In this document: one piece after another, positions 55,612-64,000 of the stretch
How the letters are laid out: each line of letters begins with the position of its first letter
Numbering within the stretch: the first letter of the stretch is position 1
Origin: Polaribacter sp. IC066
Lineage (GTDB): Bacteria > Bacteroidota > Bacteroidia > Flavobacteriales > Flavobacteriaceae
Direction of reading: 5' to 3'
Assembly (NCBI RefSeq): GCF_007997085.1
Contig: NZ_VORR01000009.1
Span: 1-64,000, forward strand
Length of the DNA stretch: 64,000 nt
Position numbers and translations under genes: made by a program
Notes under the pieces: generated by a model
What the model saw: only the letters and a program-made list of their open reading frames with translations
The model's database searches: none
Told to the model about the DNA's origin: nothing

Positions 55612-57288
55612 ATGGAATTAAATAGACACAGCAAAAGGTTAACGCAAGACGAATCTCAACCAGCATCTCAAGCAATGCTGTACGCAGTTGGTTTGACAGA
55701 TGAAGATATGAGCAAGGCGCAAGTTGGTATAGCAAGTACAGGTTATGACGGCAATCCTTGTAACATGCACTTAAATAATTTGAAAGAAGAGGTAAAAGTG
55801 GAATGTAATATTGCAGGTGTCGTTGGTTTAGGGTTTAATACCATTGGGGTTTCAGACGGAATTTCTATGGGAACTTCTGGTATGAATTATTCGTTAGTTT
55901 CTAGAGATATCATAGCAGATTCTATAGAAACCGTTATGAATGCACAAAGTTATGATGCAGTAATTGCAATTGTTGGTTGTGATAAAAATATGCCAGGATC
56001 TGTAATTGCAATGTTGCGCTTAAATCGCCCAGCGATCATGATGTATGGTGGCTCAACGGCCTCAGGAAGTTACAAAGGAAAAAAATTAAATATTGTTTCT
56101 GCATTTGAAGCTTTAGGGCAAAAAATGTCAGGAGAAATTGATGAAGAAGAATATAGAGAAATTATTAAAAGAGCAATTCCTGGTGCAGGTGCTTGTGGTG
56201 GCATGTACACCGCAAACACTATGGCTTCTGCTATAGAATGTATGGGTTTTGCATTGCCGTATAATTCTTCAATCCCAGCAGAAAACCCTAATAAATTATC
56301 CGAAGCAGAAAGAACCGCTTTGGCAATAAAAAATCTATTAGAATTAGATTTAAAGCCTTTAGATATTATTTCTAAAAAATCTTTAGAAAATGCCATTGCT
56401 CTGGTAAATGCTTTAGGCGGATCTACAAATGCAGTGTTGCACTTTTTAGCAATTGCGCATGCAGCAGATATCGAATTTACGTTAGAAGATTTTCAGAGAG
56501 TTTCTGATAGAACGCCATTAATTGCAGATTTAAAACCATCAGGAAAATACTTAATGGAAGATGTGCATGGCGTTGGAGGTACACCAGCAATCATGAAATA
56601 TTTATTACAAGAAGGGTATTTGCATGGAGATTGTTTAACCGTTACAGGAAAAACATTAGCAGAAAATTTAGAAAATGTTGAAGCAATGGAATTTGAAGAT
56701 CAAGATGTAATTTACCCAAAGGATAAAGCATTAAAATCGTCAGGAAATATTCAGATAATTTACGGAAACCTTGCAACTGAAGGAGCTGTTGCAAAAATAT
56801 CTGGAAACGAAGGATTGCTTTTTGAAGGAAAAGCGGTGGTTTATGACGGTGAGCAAGCAGCAAATACAGGAATTGCAAACGGAGAAGTAGAAAGAGGAGA
56901 TGTCGTTGTCATTAGATATGTTGGCCCAAAAGGAGGACCAGGAATGCCAGAAATGCTGAAACCAACTTCGCTAATTATGGGCGCAGGTTTAGGGAAATCT
57001 GTCGCTTTAATTACTGATGGGCGTTTTTCTGGAGGAACTCACGGTTTTGTTGTCGGTCATATTACACCAGAAGCACAATCCGGAGGAACTATTGGAATTT
57101 TAAAAACAGGTGATACCATAAGAATTAGTGCAGAAGATAATTCTATAAACGTTTTAATTTCTGATGAAGAAATTGCAGAAAGAAAATCACAATGGGTTGC
57201 CCCAGCATTAAAGCACACAAAAGGAATTTTATACAAATATGCAAAAATGGTTGCATCTGCTTCAAAAGGGTGTATTACTGACGCGTAG
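55612..57288 (+). CDS. ilvD: Dihydroxy-acid dehydratase
   Basis: 558 aa. The iron-sulfur cysteines lie in [18 protein letters not shown] and [13 protein letters not shown], and the C-terminal [11 protein letters not shown] and [17 protein letters not shown] blocks complete the active site. It dehydrates dihydroxy acids to the 2-oxo precursors of valine and isoleucine. First gene of ilvD-ilvB-ilvN-ilvC, same strand with spacers of 102-119 bases. Confidence 0.96.
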   Translation: MELNRHSKRLTQDESQPASQAMLYAVGLTDEDMSKAQVGIASTGYDGNPCNMHLNNLKEEVKVECNIAGVVGLGFNTIGVSDGISMGTSGMNYSLVSRDIIADSIETVMNAQSYDAVIAIVGCDKNMPGSVIAMLRLNRPAIMMYGGSTASGSYKGKKLNIVSAFEALGQKMSGEIDEEEYREIIKRAIPGAGACGGMYTANTMASAIECMGFALPYNSSIPAENPNKLSEAERTALAIKNLLELDLKPLDIISKKSLENAIALVNALGGSTNAVLHFLAIAHAADIEFTLEDFQRVSDRTPLIADLKPSGKYLMEDVHGVGGTPAIMKYLLQEGYLHGDCLTVTGKTLAENLENVEAMEFEDQDVIYPKDKALKSSGNIQIIYGNLATEGAVAKISGNEGLLFEGKAVVYDGEQAANTGIANGEVERGDVVVIRYVGPKGGPGMPEMLKPTSLIMGAGLGKSVALITDGRFSGGTHGFVVGHITPEAQSGGTIGILKTGDTIRISAEDNSINVLISDEEIAERKSQWVAPALKHTKGILYKYAKMVASASKGCITDA

Positions 57289-57407
57289 GTTTTAAAAGAA
57301 TTAAGAAACAAGATAAAAGAAATAAGAAACAAGAAAAAAGAGATAAGAGGAAAGATGGAAACGTCTTTATTCTATTTTCTCTATTCTTTCATCTCAAAAC
57401 AGGAAAT

Positions 57408-59141
57408 ATGGAAACTCAAACCATAACAAAGAAAGAAATAGTAACAAAAGTTACCGAGAGAATTTCTGGTAGCGAGGCTATTGTTAGATGCTTAATAGCT
57501 GAAGATGTAAAAATAATTTATGGATATCCTGGCGGAGCAATTATGCCAGTGTATGATGAACTATACAAATATCAAGATAAAATTCACCATGTTTTAGCGC
57601 GTCATGAGCAAGGTGCAACACACGCTGCACAGGGTTTTGCAAGAATTTCTGGAAAAGTGGGTGTGGCAATCGCAACTTCAGGTCCAGGAGCAACCAATTT
57701 AATTACGGGTATTGCAGATGCTCAAATAGACTCAACACCAATGGTGTGTATTACTGGGCAAGTTGCATCTCATTTATTAGGAAGTGATGCGTTTCAGGAA
57801 ACTGATATTGTAGGTATTTCTACACCGGTTACAAAATGGAACTGTCAAGTTACCAGAGCGGCAGATATTCCAATTGCTTTAGCAAAAGCGTTTTATATTG
57901 CAAAAAGCGGAAGACCAGGGCCCGTTTTAGTAGATATTACAAAAGATGCACAGTTTGAAGAATTTGATTTTTCATACGAAAAATGCACGAAAATAAGAAG
58001 TTATGTTCCGATTCCGAAAACAGTAGCGGGTACTTTAGAAGCTGCGGCAAAATTAATTAATGCTGCAAAAAAACCACTCATAGTTTGGGGTCAAGGAATT
58101 GTTTTAAGTCAAGCTGAAGAACAATTTAAAGCGTTGGTAGAAAAAGCGGGAATTCCTGCTGCTTGGACAATTTTAGGGGCTTCTGCTTTGCCGACCTCAC
58201 ATCCATTAAATGTTGGTATGTTGGGCATGCATGGAAATTATGCGCCCAATGTTTTAACAAACCAATGTGATGTTTTAATTGCCATCGGAATGCGTTTTGA
58301 TGATCGAGTTACAGGGAAATTAGAGGAATATGCGACCCAAGCAAAAGTGATTCATTTTGAAATTGATCCTGCAGAAGTAGATAAAAATGTAAAAACAGAT
58401 GTGGCGGTTTTAGGGGATGCAAAAGCAACTTTAGCAGCTATTTTACCACTAATTAATGAGAATTCTCATCCAGAATGGCATCAGCAATTTAAAGATTTAT
58501 ATGAAATTGAATATGAAAAAGTAATCAAAGGGGATCTCCATCCAACGAAAGAAGGGTTAACAATGGGTGAAGTGATTAAGGAAATTAATATTCAAAGTAA
58601 AGGCGATGCTGCAATTGTTACAGATGTTGGTCAACATCAAATGATTGCGTGTAGATATGCAGAATTTAATAAAACGAAAAGTAATATTACTTCTGGCGGA
58701 TTAGGAACTATGGGTTTCGGGTTACCAGCAGCAATTGGTGCAAAAATGGCAGCTCCAGAACGAGAAGTCGTTTCAATTTCTGGTGATGGGGGTTATCAAA
58801 TGACCATCCAAGAATTAGGGACTATTTTTCAACAAAAAGCGGCAGTTAAAATTGTCGTTTTAAATAACGACTTTTTAGGAATGGTGCGTCAATGGCAACA
58901 GTTGTTTTTTGAAAAACGATATGCATCCACAGAAATGGTAAATCCTAATTTTGTGGCCATTGCAGAAGGGTATTACATCAAAGCAAAAAAAGTGACAAAA
59001 CGAGAAGAATTAGCAGGTGCCGTTAAGGAAATGATGGAAAGTAAAGAAGCTTATTTTTTAGAAGTTTGTGTAGAAAAAGAAGGTAATGTGTTTCCAATGG
59101 TTCCTTCTGGAGCAAGTGTTTCACAAATACGATTAGAATAA
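57408..59141 (+). CDS. ilvB: Acetolactate synthase large subunit
   Basis: 577 aa, ThDP enzyme: catalytic Glu in HARHEQGATHAAQG (near residue 65), FAD-binding middle domain and ThDP/Mg site SGDGGYQM...NNDFLGMVRQWQ. It makes acetolactate or acetohydroxybutyrate for the three branched-chain amino acids, in complex with IlvN encoded next. The spacer in front is strikingly purine-rich then pyrimidine-rich. Confidence 0.96.
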   Translation: METQTITKKEIVTKVTERISGSEAIVRCLIAEDVKIIYGYPGGAIMPVYDELYKYQDKIHHVLARHEQGATHAAQGFARISGKVGVAIATSGPGATNLITGIADAQIDSTPMVCITGQVASHLLGSDAFQETDIVGISTPVTKWNCQVTRAADIPIALAKAFYIAKSGRPGPVLVDITKDAQFEEFDFSYEKCTKIRSYVPIPKTVAGTLEAAAKLINAAKKPLIVWGQGIVLSQAEEQFKALVEKAGIPAAWTILGASALPTSHPLNVGMLGMHGNYAPNVLTNQCDVLIAIGMRFDDRVTGKLEEYATQAKVIHFEIDPAEVDKNVKTDVAVLGDAKATLAAILPLINENSHPEWHQQFKDLYEIEYEKVIKGDLHPTKEGLTMGEVIKEINIQSKGDAAIVTDVGQHQMIACRYAEFNKTKSNITSGGLGTMGFGLPAAIGAKMAAPEREVVSISGDGGYQMTIQELGTIFQQKAAVKIVVLNNDFLGMVRQWQQLFFEKRYASTEMVNPNFVAIAEGYYIKAKKVTKREELAGAVKEMMESKEAYFLEVCVEKEGNVFPMVPSGASVSQIRLE

Positions 59142-59255
59142 AATTTACATAAAAGAAAAGAGAGTAAGAGTGAAGAACAAAGAGTAAGGGTTTTAGAAAA
59201 ATAAAAATAATAAATGTCTATTTTCTAACATCTTTCCTCTAATAGCTTTTAAAAT

Positions 59256-59786
59256 ATGAGTACAGAAAAAAATCTATATACGATATCAGTGTATACTGAA
59301 AACAATATTGGATTGTTGAACAGAATTTCAGCAATTTTCCAGAGAAGGCATATCAATATTGAAAGTTTAAACATCTCGCCTTCAGAAATTGAAGGTGTTG
59401 CCAAATTTACCATAGTTGTAAAGATGACAGAGGTAAATGTTAAAAAAATTATTGGTCAGATCGAGAAGCAAGTGGAGGTAATTAAAGCTTATTTTCATAA
59501 TGAAGAGGAAACAATTTATCAAGTTTCTGGTCTTTTTAAAATAAAATCTGAATTGTTGTTTGAAGAGCCCCAAATTCAGAATATTATTAAAGACAGTCAC
59601 GCAAGAATTGTTACGGTAAATACAGCTTTTTTTGTGCTAGAAAAATCGGGTAGAAAAGAAGAGATAGTCCAATTATATAATCAATTAAGCGTTTTTGGTA
59701 TTATGCAGTATACGCGTTCAGGACATATTTCAGTTACCAAAGAAGAAATGAAAATATCGGCTTTACTAGAAGCATATAACAACTAA
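59256..59786 (+). CDS. ilvN: Acetolactate synthase regulatory small subunit
   Basis: 176 aa with an N-terminal ACT domain (YTISVYTENNIGLLNRISAIFQRRHINIESL, shown here by position 8-38) and a C-terminal domain typical of IlvH/IlvN. It binds valine and controls the large subunit. It lies 114 bases after ilvB. Confidence 0.93.
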   Translation: MSTEKNLYTISVYTENNIGLLNRISAIFQRRHINIESLNISPSEIEGVAKFTIVVKMTEVNVKKIIGQIEKQVEVIKAYFHNEEETIYQVSGLFKIKSELLFEEPQIQNIIKDSHARIVTVNTAFFVLEKSGRKEEIVQLYNQLSVFGIMQYTRSGHISVTKEEMKISALLEAYNN

Positions 59787-59888
59787 AAATAGAGTAAGAA
59801 AAAAGATAAGATAGAGTAGGTGAGAGATACACCTTAATTTTTTTTCTAGAATCAACAATCAACAATCAACACGCAAAAATAAACAACA

Positions 59889-61364
59889 ATGTCAAATTAT
59901 TTCAACACATTAACATTAAGAGAAAAATTAGAACAATTAGGAAAATGTCGATTTATGGACGCTTCAGAATTTGAAGACGGCGTAACGGCATTAAAAGGGA
60001 AGAAAATTGTTATTGTAGGTTGTGGGGCACAAGGTTTAAACCAAGGTTTGAACATGAGAGATTCTGGATTGGATATTTCGTACACTTTAAGACAGGCAGC
60101 TATTGATCAAAAAAGAGCTTCTTTTGTAAATGCGAGTTCAAACGGGTTTACAGTGGGCACCTATAAAGAATTAATTCCTACGGCAGATTTAGTGTTAAAT
60201 TTAACTCCAGATAAGCAGCATACCAATGTTGTGAATACCATAATGCCACTAATGAAAAAAGGGGCAACATTATCGTATTCTCATGGTTTTAATATTGTGG
60301 AAGAAGGGACTAAAGTTCGTGAAGATTTAACAGTAATTATGGTGGCACCAAAATGCCCAGGTTCTGAAGTTCGTGAAGAATTTAAAAGAGGATTTGGAGT
60401 GCCAACTTTAATAGCTGTGCATCCAGAAAATGATCCAGAAAATAAAGGTTGGGCGCAGGCAAAAGCATACGCTGTTGGAACAGGAGGTCATAAAGCAGGT
60501 GTTTTAGCTTCTTCTTTTATAGCTGAAGTAAAGTCTGATTTAATGGGAGAACAAACCATTTTATGTGGTTTGTTGCAAACAGGTGCTATTTTATCTTATG
60601 ATAAAATGGTTGCGGAAGGAATTGAAGCGGGTTATGCTGCAAAGTTAATTCAGTATGGTTGGGAAACCGTTACAGAAGCTTTAAAGCACGGAGGAATTAC
60701 AAACATGATGGACAGGTTGTCTAATCCTGCTAAAGTAAAAGCCTTTGAAATATCAGAAGAATTAAAAGACATTATGCGTCCGTTGTTTCAAAAACACATG
60801 GATGATATAATGACAGGTCATTTCTCAAAAACCATGATGGAAGATTGGGCAAATGATGATAAAAATCTATTAACATGGAGAGCTGCAACTGGAGAGACAG
60901 CTTTTGAAAAACAACAAGTGACCAATCAAGAAATTTCTGAACAAGAATATTTTGATCACGGAACTTTATTGGTTGCTTTTGTTAGAGCGGGTGTAGAACT
61001 TGCTTTTGAGTCAATGACAGAATCCGGAATTATAGATGCATCGGCTTATTATGAGTCTTTACACGAAACACCGTTAATTGCAAATACAATTGCAAGAATG
61101 AAATTGGCAGAAATGAATCGTGTAATTTCGGATACAGCAGAATATGGTTGTTATTTATTTGATCATGCGTGTAAACCTTTATTAACCGATTTTATGCAAA
61201 CAGTTTCTACTGATGTAATCGGTAAGAAATTTACAGATTCTAATGATGTTGATAATAAAGAATTAATTCGAATTAATGCCATTATTAGAAATCATCCAGT
61301 AGAGATTGTAGGCGCAAAATTAAGAGCATCTATGACCGCTATGAAAGTGATAAAATCTGCGTAA
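59889..61364 (+). CDS. ilvC: Ketol-acid reductoisomerase, class II (long form)
   Basis: 491 aa, the long E. coli/plant-type enzyme with two knotted C-terminal repeats. The NADPH motif [14 protein letters not shown] is at about 40-53, [14 protein letters not shown] follows, and metal ligands lie in [11 protein letters not shown]. It isomerises and reduces acetolactate and acetohydroxybutyrate. Upstream lies a triple AATCAAC direct repeat. It is followed by a strong terminator. Confidence 0.95.
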   Translation: MSNYFNTLTLREKLEQLGKCRFMDASEFEDGVTALKGKKIVIVGCGAQGLNQGLNMRDSGLDISYTLRQAAIDQKRASFVNASSNGFTVGTYKELIPTADLVLNLTPDKQHTNVVNTIMPLMKKGATLSYSHGFNIVEEGTKVREDLTVIMVAPKCPGSEVREEFKRGFGVPTLIAVHPENDPENKGWAQAKAYAVGTGGHKAGVLASSFIAEVKSDLMGEQTILCGLLQTGAILSYDKMVAEGIEAGYAAKLIQYGWETVTEALKHGGITNMMDRLSNPAKVKAFEISEELKDIMRPLFQKHMDDIMTGHFSKTMMEDWANDDKNLLTWRAATGETAFEKQQVTNQEISEQEYFDHGTLLVAFVRAGVELAFESMTESGIIDASAYYESLHETPLIANTIARMKLAEMNRVISDTAEYGCYLFDHACKPLLTDFMQTVSTDVIGKKFTDSNDVDNKELIRINAIIRNHPVEIVGAKLRASMTAMKVIKSA

Positions 61365-61431
61365 TTTTTTACGATTTTATGGTTGCGCGCAGTCGAAACC
61401 TAATTTAAGTATAGTTAATTTTTAATTTATA

Positions 61432-61472
61432 AAAACCTGTCAGTTATTAATTGCTGACAGGTTTTATTTTTA
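61432..61472 (+). terminator. Strong terminator between ilvC and ilvA
   Basis: Perfect 12-bp stem AAAACCTGTCAG (61432-61443) and CTGACAGGTTTT (61454-61465) with a T-rich tail. It ends about ten bases before the ilvA ATG, so ilvA expression depends on read-through or on a start within the hairpin region. Confidence 0.88.
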
Positions 61473-61482
61473 TAGTTGAGCA

Positions 61483-62745
61483 ATGCAAACAACAGAAATT
61501 TATTTCCCTAGTTTAGAAAATATAAAGGCAGCCGCCAAAAAATTAGAAGGAGTTGCTTATAAAACACCTTTGAATAAAAATAGCAATCTTTCTAAACAGT
61601 TTGATGCTACTATTTTATTTAAAAGAGAAGATTTGCAAGTTGTACGTTCTTATAAAATTAGAGGAGCTTATAATAAGATGTCTTCTTTAACTTCGGATGA
61701 AAAACAAAGAGGAATTGTGTGCGCTAGTGCAGGAAATCATGCACAAGGAGTAGCATTGTCTTGTAAACTATTACGAATAAAAGGCACTATTTTTATGCCT
61801 TCTCCAACACCAAACCAGAAAATAAACCAAGTAAAAATGTTTGGTGAAGATTTCATTGAAATAGTAATAGAAGGGGATACTTTTGATGATGCCTTTAACG
61901 CTGCAAAGCTAGAATGCGATTCAAAAGATAAAACCTTTATTCATCCTTTTAATGATAAAAAGGTAATTGAAGGGCAAGCAACGGTTGGTTTAGAAATAGT
62001 AGAGCAATCAACCGAAAAAATAGATTATGTTTTTGTTGCAATTGGTGGTGGAGGTTTATCAGCTGGTTTGTGTGGTGTTTTCAAAGAATTATCACCAGAA
62101 ACAAAAATTATTGGGGTGGAGCCAGAAGGTGCTCCATCAATGTTAACATCCATAAAAAATAAAGAAATTATTGCTTTAGATACAATTGATTCTTTTGTAG
62201 ATGGCGCAGCAGTAAAAAGAGTTGGTGATTTAAATTTTGCTATTTGCCAGCAAAAATTGCACGACATGATTACGGTTCCTGAAGGGAAAATATGTCAGAT
62301 AATTTTAGACCTATATAATAAAGACGCCATTGTAGTAGAGCCCGCAGGCGCTTTAAGTATTGCTGCTTTAGATTATTTTGCGGATGAAATAAAAGGAAAA
62401 AATGTAGTTTGTATTGTTAGTGGCAGTAATAACGATATTACAAGAACCGCAGAAATTAAGGAAAGAGCATTATTGTATGCAAATTTAAAGCACTATTTCA
62501 TTGTGAAATTTCCACAAAGAGCCGGAGCTTTAAAAGAATTTGTAGCAGAAATTTTAGGCCCTAATGACGATATTACATATTTCGAGTATACAAAGAAAAA
62601 TAACAGGGCAAATGGTTCTGCTATTGTTGGTTTAGAGCTGAAATTATCGTCAGATTTAGAGCCAATCATTCTTAAAATGAAAGAAAGAAATTTTTATGGA
62701 GATTATTTAAATAATAAGCCAGATTTGTTGCAGCTTTTGGTGTAA
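61483..62745 (+). CDS. ilvA: Threonine ammonia-lyase (biosynthetic)
   Basis: 420 aa, PLP enzyme with the cofactor lysine Lys58 in RSYKIRGAYNK, the ASAGNHAQGVA loop and the glycine-rich AIGGGGLSAG. The C-terminal 80 residues form one ACT-like regulatory domain (FPQRAGALKEFV). It converts threonine to 2-oxobutyrate for isoleucine, linking the thr operon to the ilv genes. The start lies just after a terminator. Confidence 0.94.
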   Translation: MQTTEIYFPSLENIKAAAKKLEGVAYKTPLNKNSNLSKQFDATILFKREDLQVVRSYKIRGAYNKMSSLTSDEKQRGIVCASAGNHAQGVALSCKLLRIKGTIFMPSPTPNQKINQVKMFGEDFIEIVIEGDTFDDAFNAAKLECDSKDKTFIHPFNDKKVIEGQATVGLEIVEQSTEKIDYVFVAIGGGGLSAGLCGVFKELSPETKIIGVEPEGAPSMLTSIKNKEIIALDTIDSFVDGAAVKRVGDLNFAICQQKLHDMITVPEGKICQIILDLYNKDAIVVEPAGALSIAALDYFADEIKGKNVVCIVSGSNNDITRTAEIKERALLYANLKHYFIVKFPQRAGALKEFVAEILGPNDDITYFEYTKKNNRANGSAIVGLELKLSSDLEPIILKMKERNFYGDYLNNKPDLLQLLV

Positions 62746-62924
62746 TTATAATTGAGTGGAGCGAAACTAAATAATTGGCTCTATTTATATTCGAAATAAA
62801 TTTCACCTTTGCGGGCAAACTAAAATGTATAGACAATTATTTATAGTTAAATTTGATGTCACATAATGCGATGATTAATAATTTATTAGTTCTCTATTTT
62901 TATATAATTTTTTAAATCCAATTT

Positions 62925-64000
62925 ATGAAAAGTACTTTTAAAGAAATACCCGATGAGTATAAAATCACTTCGCTTGTCAACCAAAATACATATTTAATTG
63001 GTGGTGAGCTGAAAGAATGGAAAGGTGCAAATGCAGCCGTGTATTCAACAATTTCATCAACAGAAGATTACAAGCCAACCTTGTTAGGTACAGTGCCAGA
63101 TTTAACCGAAGATGAAGCTATAGAAGCTTTAAATGCGTCTTCGAAAGCCTATGGCAGAGGGCAAGGCTTATGGCCAACTATGAAAGTAGAGGGTAGAATT
63201 GCAGCCATGGAGAAATTTGTGGTTCAAATGAAAACCAAAAGGACAGAAATTGTAAAGCTGTTAATGTGGGAAATTGGAAAAGCCTTACCAGATTCAGAAA
63301 AAGAATTTGATAGAACAGTAGATTATATCTACGACACGATAGAGGATTATAAACAAATGGATAGAAATTCTGCAAAGTTCGAAAAGAACAGCGGAGTTCA
63401 TGCACACATTAGAAGAGGTCCGTTAGGGATTGTTTTGTGTTTAGGTCCTTATAATTATCCTTTAAACGAAACTTTTGCCCTGTTAATTCCTGCTTTAATC
63501 ATGGGAAATACGGTCATTTTTAAACCTGCAAAGCATGGTGTTTTGTTGCTATCTCCATTATTAGAAGCATTTCAAAATAGTTTTCCTGCTGGCGTTGTAA
63601 ATATTATTTATGGTAGAGGAAGAACCTTGGCTACACCAATAATGAAAACCGGTTTGGTAGATGTTTTAGCATTGATAGGAAATAGTAAATCGGCAAATGC
63701 GATTCAGGCAAACCATCCGCAGAAAAATAGATTGCGATTAGTTTTAGGTTTAGAGGCTAAAAACCCAGCAATCGTTTTGCCAGATGCAGATTTAGATTTG
63801 GCGATTGATGAGTGTATTGCAGGGACAACCTCTTTTAATGGTCAGCGATGTACAGCGCTAAAAATAGTCTATGTGCATGAAGAGATTGTAGCGGAGTTTA
63901 ACAAGCGCTTTGCAGAAAAAGTAGATGGGTTAAAGCTCGGGAATCCTTGGGAAAGTGGTGTAACATTAACGCCTTTACCAGAGCCAGGAAAGCCGGCATA
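62925..64000 (+). CDS. gapN: NADP-dependent glyceraldehyde-3-phosphate dehydrogenase-type aldehyde dehydrogenase (partial)
   Basis: The first 358 codons are present and the window cuts the rest. Features are [11 protein letters not shown], the substrate-side [23 protein letters not shown] (positions about 172-194), and the nucleophile Cys309 in GQRCTALK. Similarity is to the non-phosphorylating GapN group of the aldehyde dehydrogenase superfamily, which oxidises glyceraldehyde-3-phosphate directly to 3-phosphoglycerate with NADP. The usual ELGGK(N/D) block that carries the general-base Glu reads LGLEAKN here. It lies 179 bases after ilvA and is probably independent. Confidence 0.82.
   Translation, partial: MKSTFKEIPDEYKITSLVNQNTYLIGGELKEWKGANAAVYSTISSTEDYKPTLLGTVPDLTEDEAIEALNASSKAYGRGQGLWPTMKVEGRIAAMEKFVVQMKTKRTEIVKLLMWEIGKALPDSEKEFDRTVDYIYDTIEDYKQMDRNSAKFEKNSGVHAHIRRGPLGIVLCLGPYNYPLNETFALLIPALIMGNTVIFKPAKHGVLLLSPLLEAFQNSFPAGVVNIIYGRGRTLATPIMKTGLVDVLALIGNSKSANAIQANHPQKNRLRLVLGLEAKNPAIVLPDADLDLAIDECIAGTTSFNGQRCTALKIVYVHEEIVAEFNKRFAEKVDGLKLGNPWESGVTLTPLPEPGKPA

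Overview
The window is AT-rich DNA from a member of the Bacteroidota, almost certainly a (probably marine) Flavobacteriaceae bacterium. The signs are type IX secretion (T9SS) C-terminal sorting domains, the TTTG-N19-TAnnTTTG promoter in front of the tRNA gene, a fused thrA-thrB-thrC operon, a DUF2723 membrane protein, cohesin and thrombospondin-type-3 surface proteins, and A-rich leaders without Shine-Dalgarno sequences. A Polaribacter/Tenacibaculum-like genus is a guess.

Layout. 0-5.8 kb: a 5'-truncated T9SS subtilase carrying a dockerin, coupled to a T9SS protein with three cohesin-like domains. 5.8-11.6 kb: an accessory and decay zone with pilin-like, metallophosphoesterase and histidine-kinase fragments, a mobile mystery A/B (HTH + Fic) pair behind three evenly spaced operators, a nested inverted repeat and a large PD-(D/E)XK nuclease-like protein. 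11.7-19.8 kb (minus strand): PEP carboxylase, a small secreted protein, dsbD, tilS, a lysophospholipase-like hydrolase and an unknown 129-aa protein. 20-30.5 kb: sdhCAB, a second unrelated-looking PEP carboxylase, and polA. Decayed copies of the polA 3' end and of the 129-aa gene are scattered through this stretch. 30.6-35.4 kb: a cyanophycin set (isoaspartyl peptidase, cyanophycinase, cyanophycin synthetase). 35.4-43.7 kb: sterol-desaturase-family protein, membrane phosphoesterase, a thioredoxin-fold protein without cysteines, an operon of exported hydrolase + ECF sigma factor + membrane protein, and a DUF2723 protein. 43.9 kb: tRNA-Gln. 44.7-50.2 kb: thrABC with a threonine-codon leader upstream and a triplicated thrB tail between thrB and thrC. 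50.3-52.5 kb: a broken toxin-antitoxin module between two copies of the 3' end of a helical-repeat gene. 52.6-62.7 kb: leuA-leuB and ilvD-ilvB-ilvN-ilvC-ilvA. The right edge cuts a GapN-type aldehyde dehydrogenase.

How the parts work together. Two PEP carboxylases and succinate dehydrogenase feed oxaloacetate and the TCA cycle. Aspartate-derived synthesis continues through thrABC, and threonine enters isoleucine synthesis through ilvA and ilvCDBN. The cyanophycin genes would store and recover aspartate and arginine. The most unusual signal is structural: at three separate loci (polA, thrB and the 521-aa helical-repeat gene) the 3' end of an intact gene is repeated in the same orientation just downstream, with accessory DNA or tandem copies in between. 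This looks like repeated insertion or duplication at gene tails that always leaves the host gene whole.
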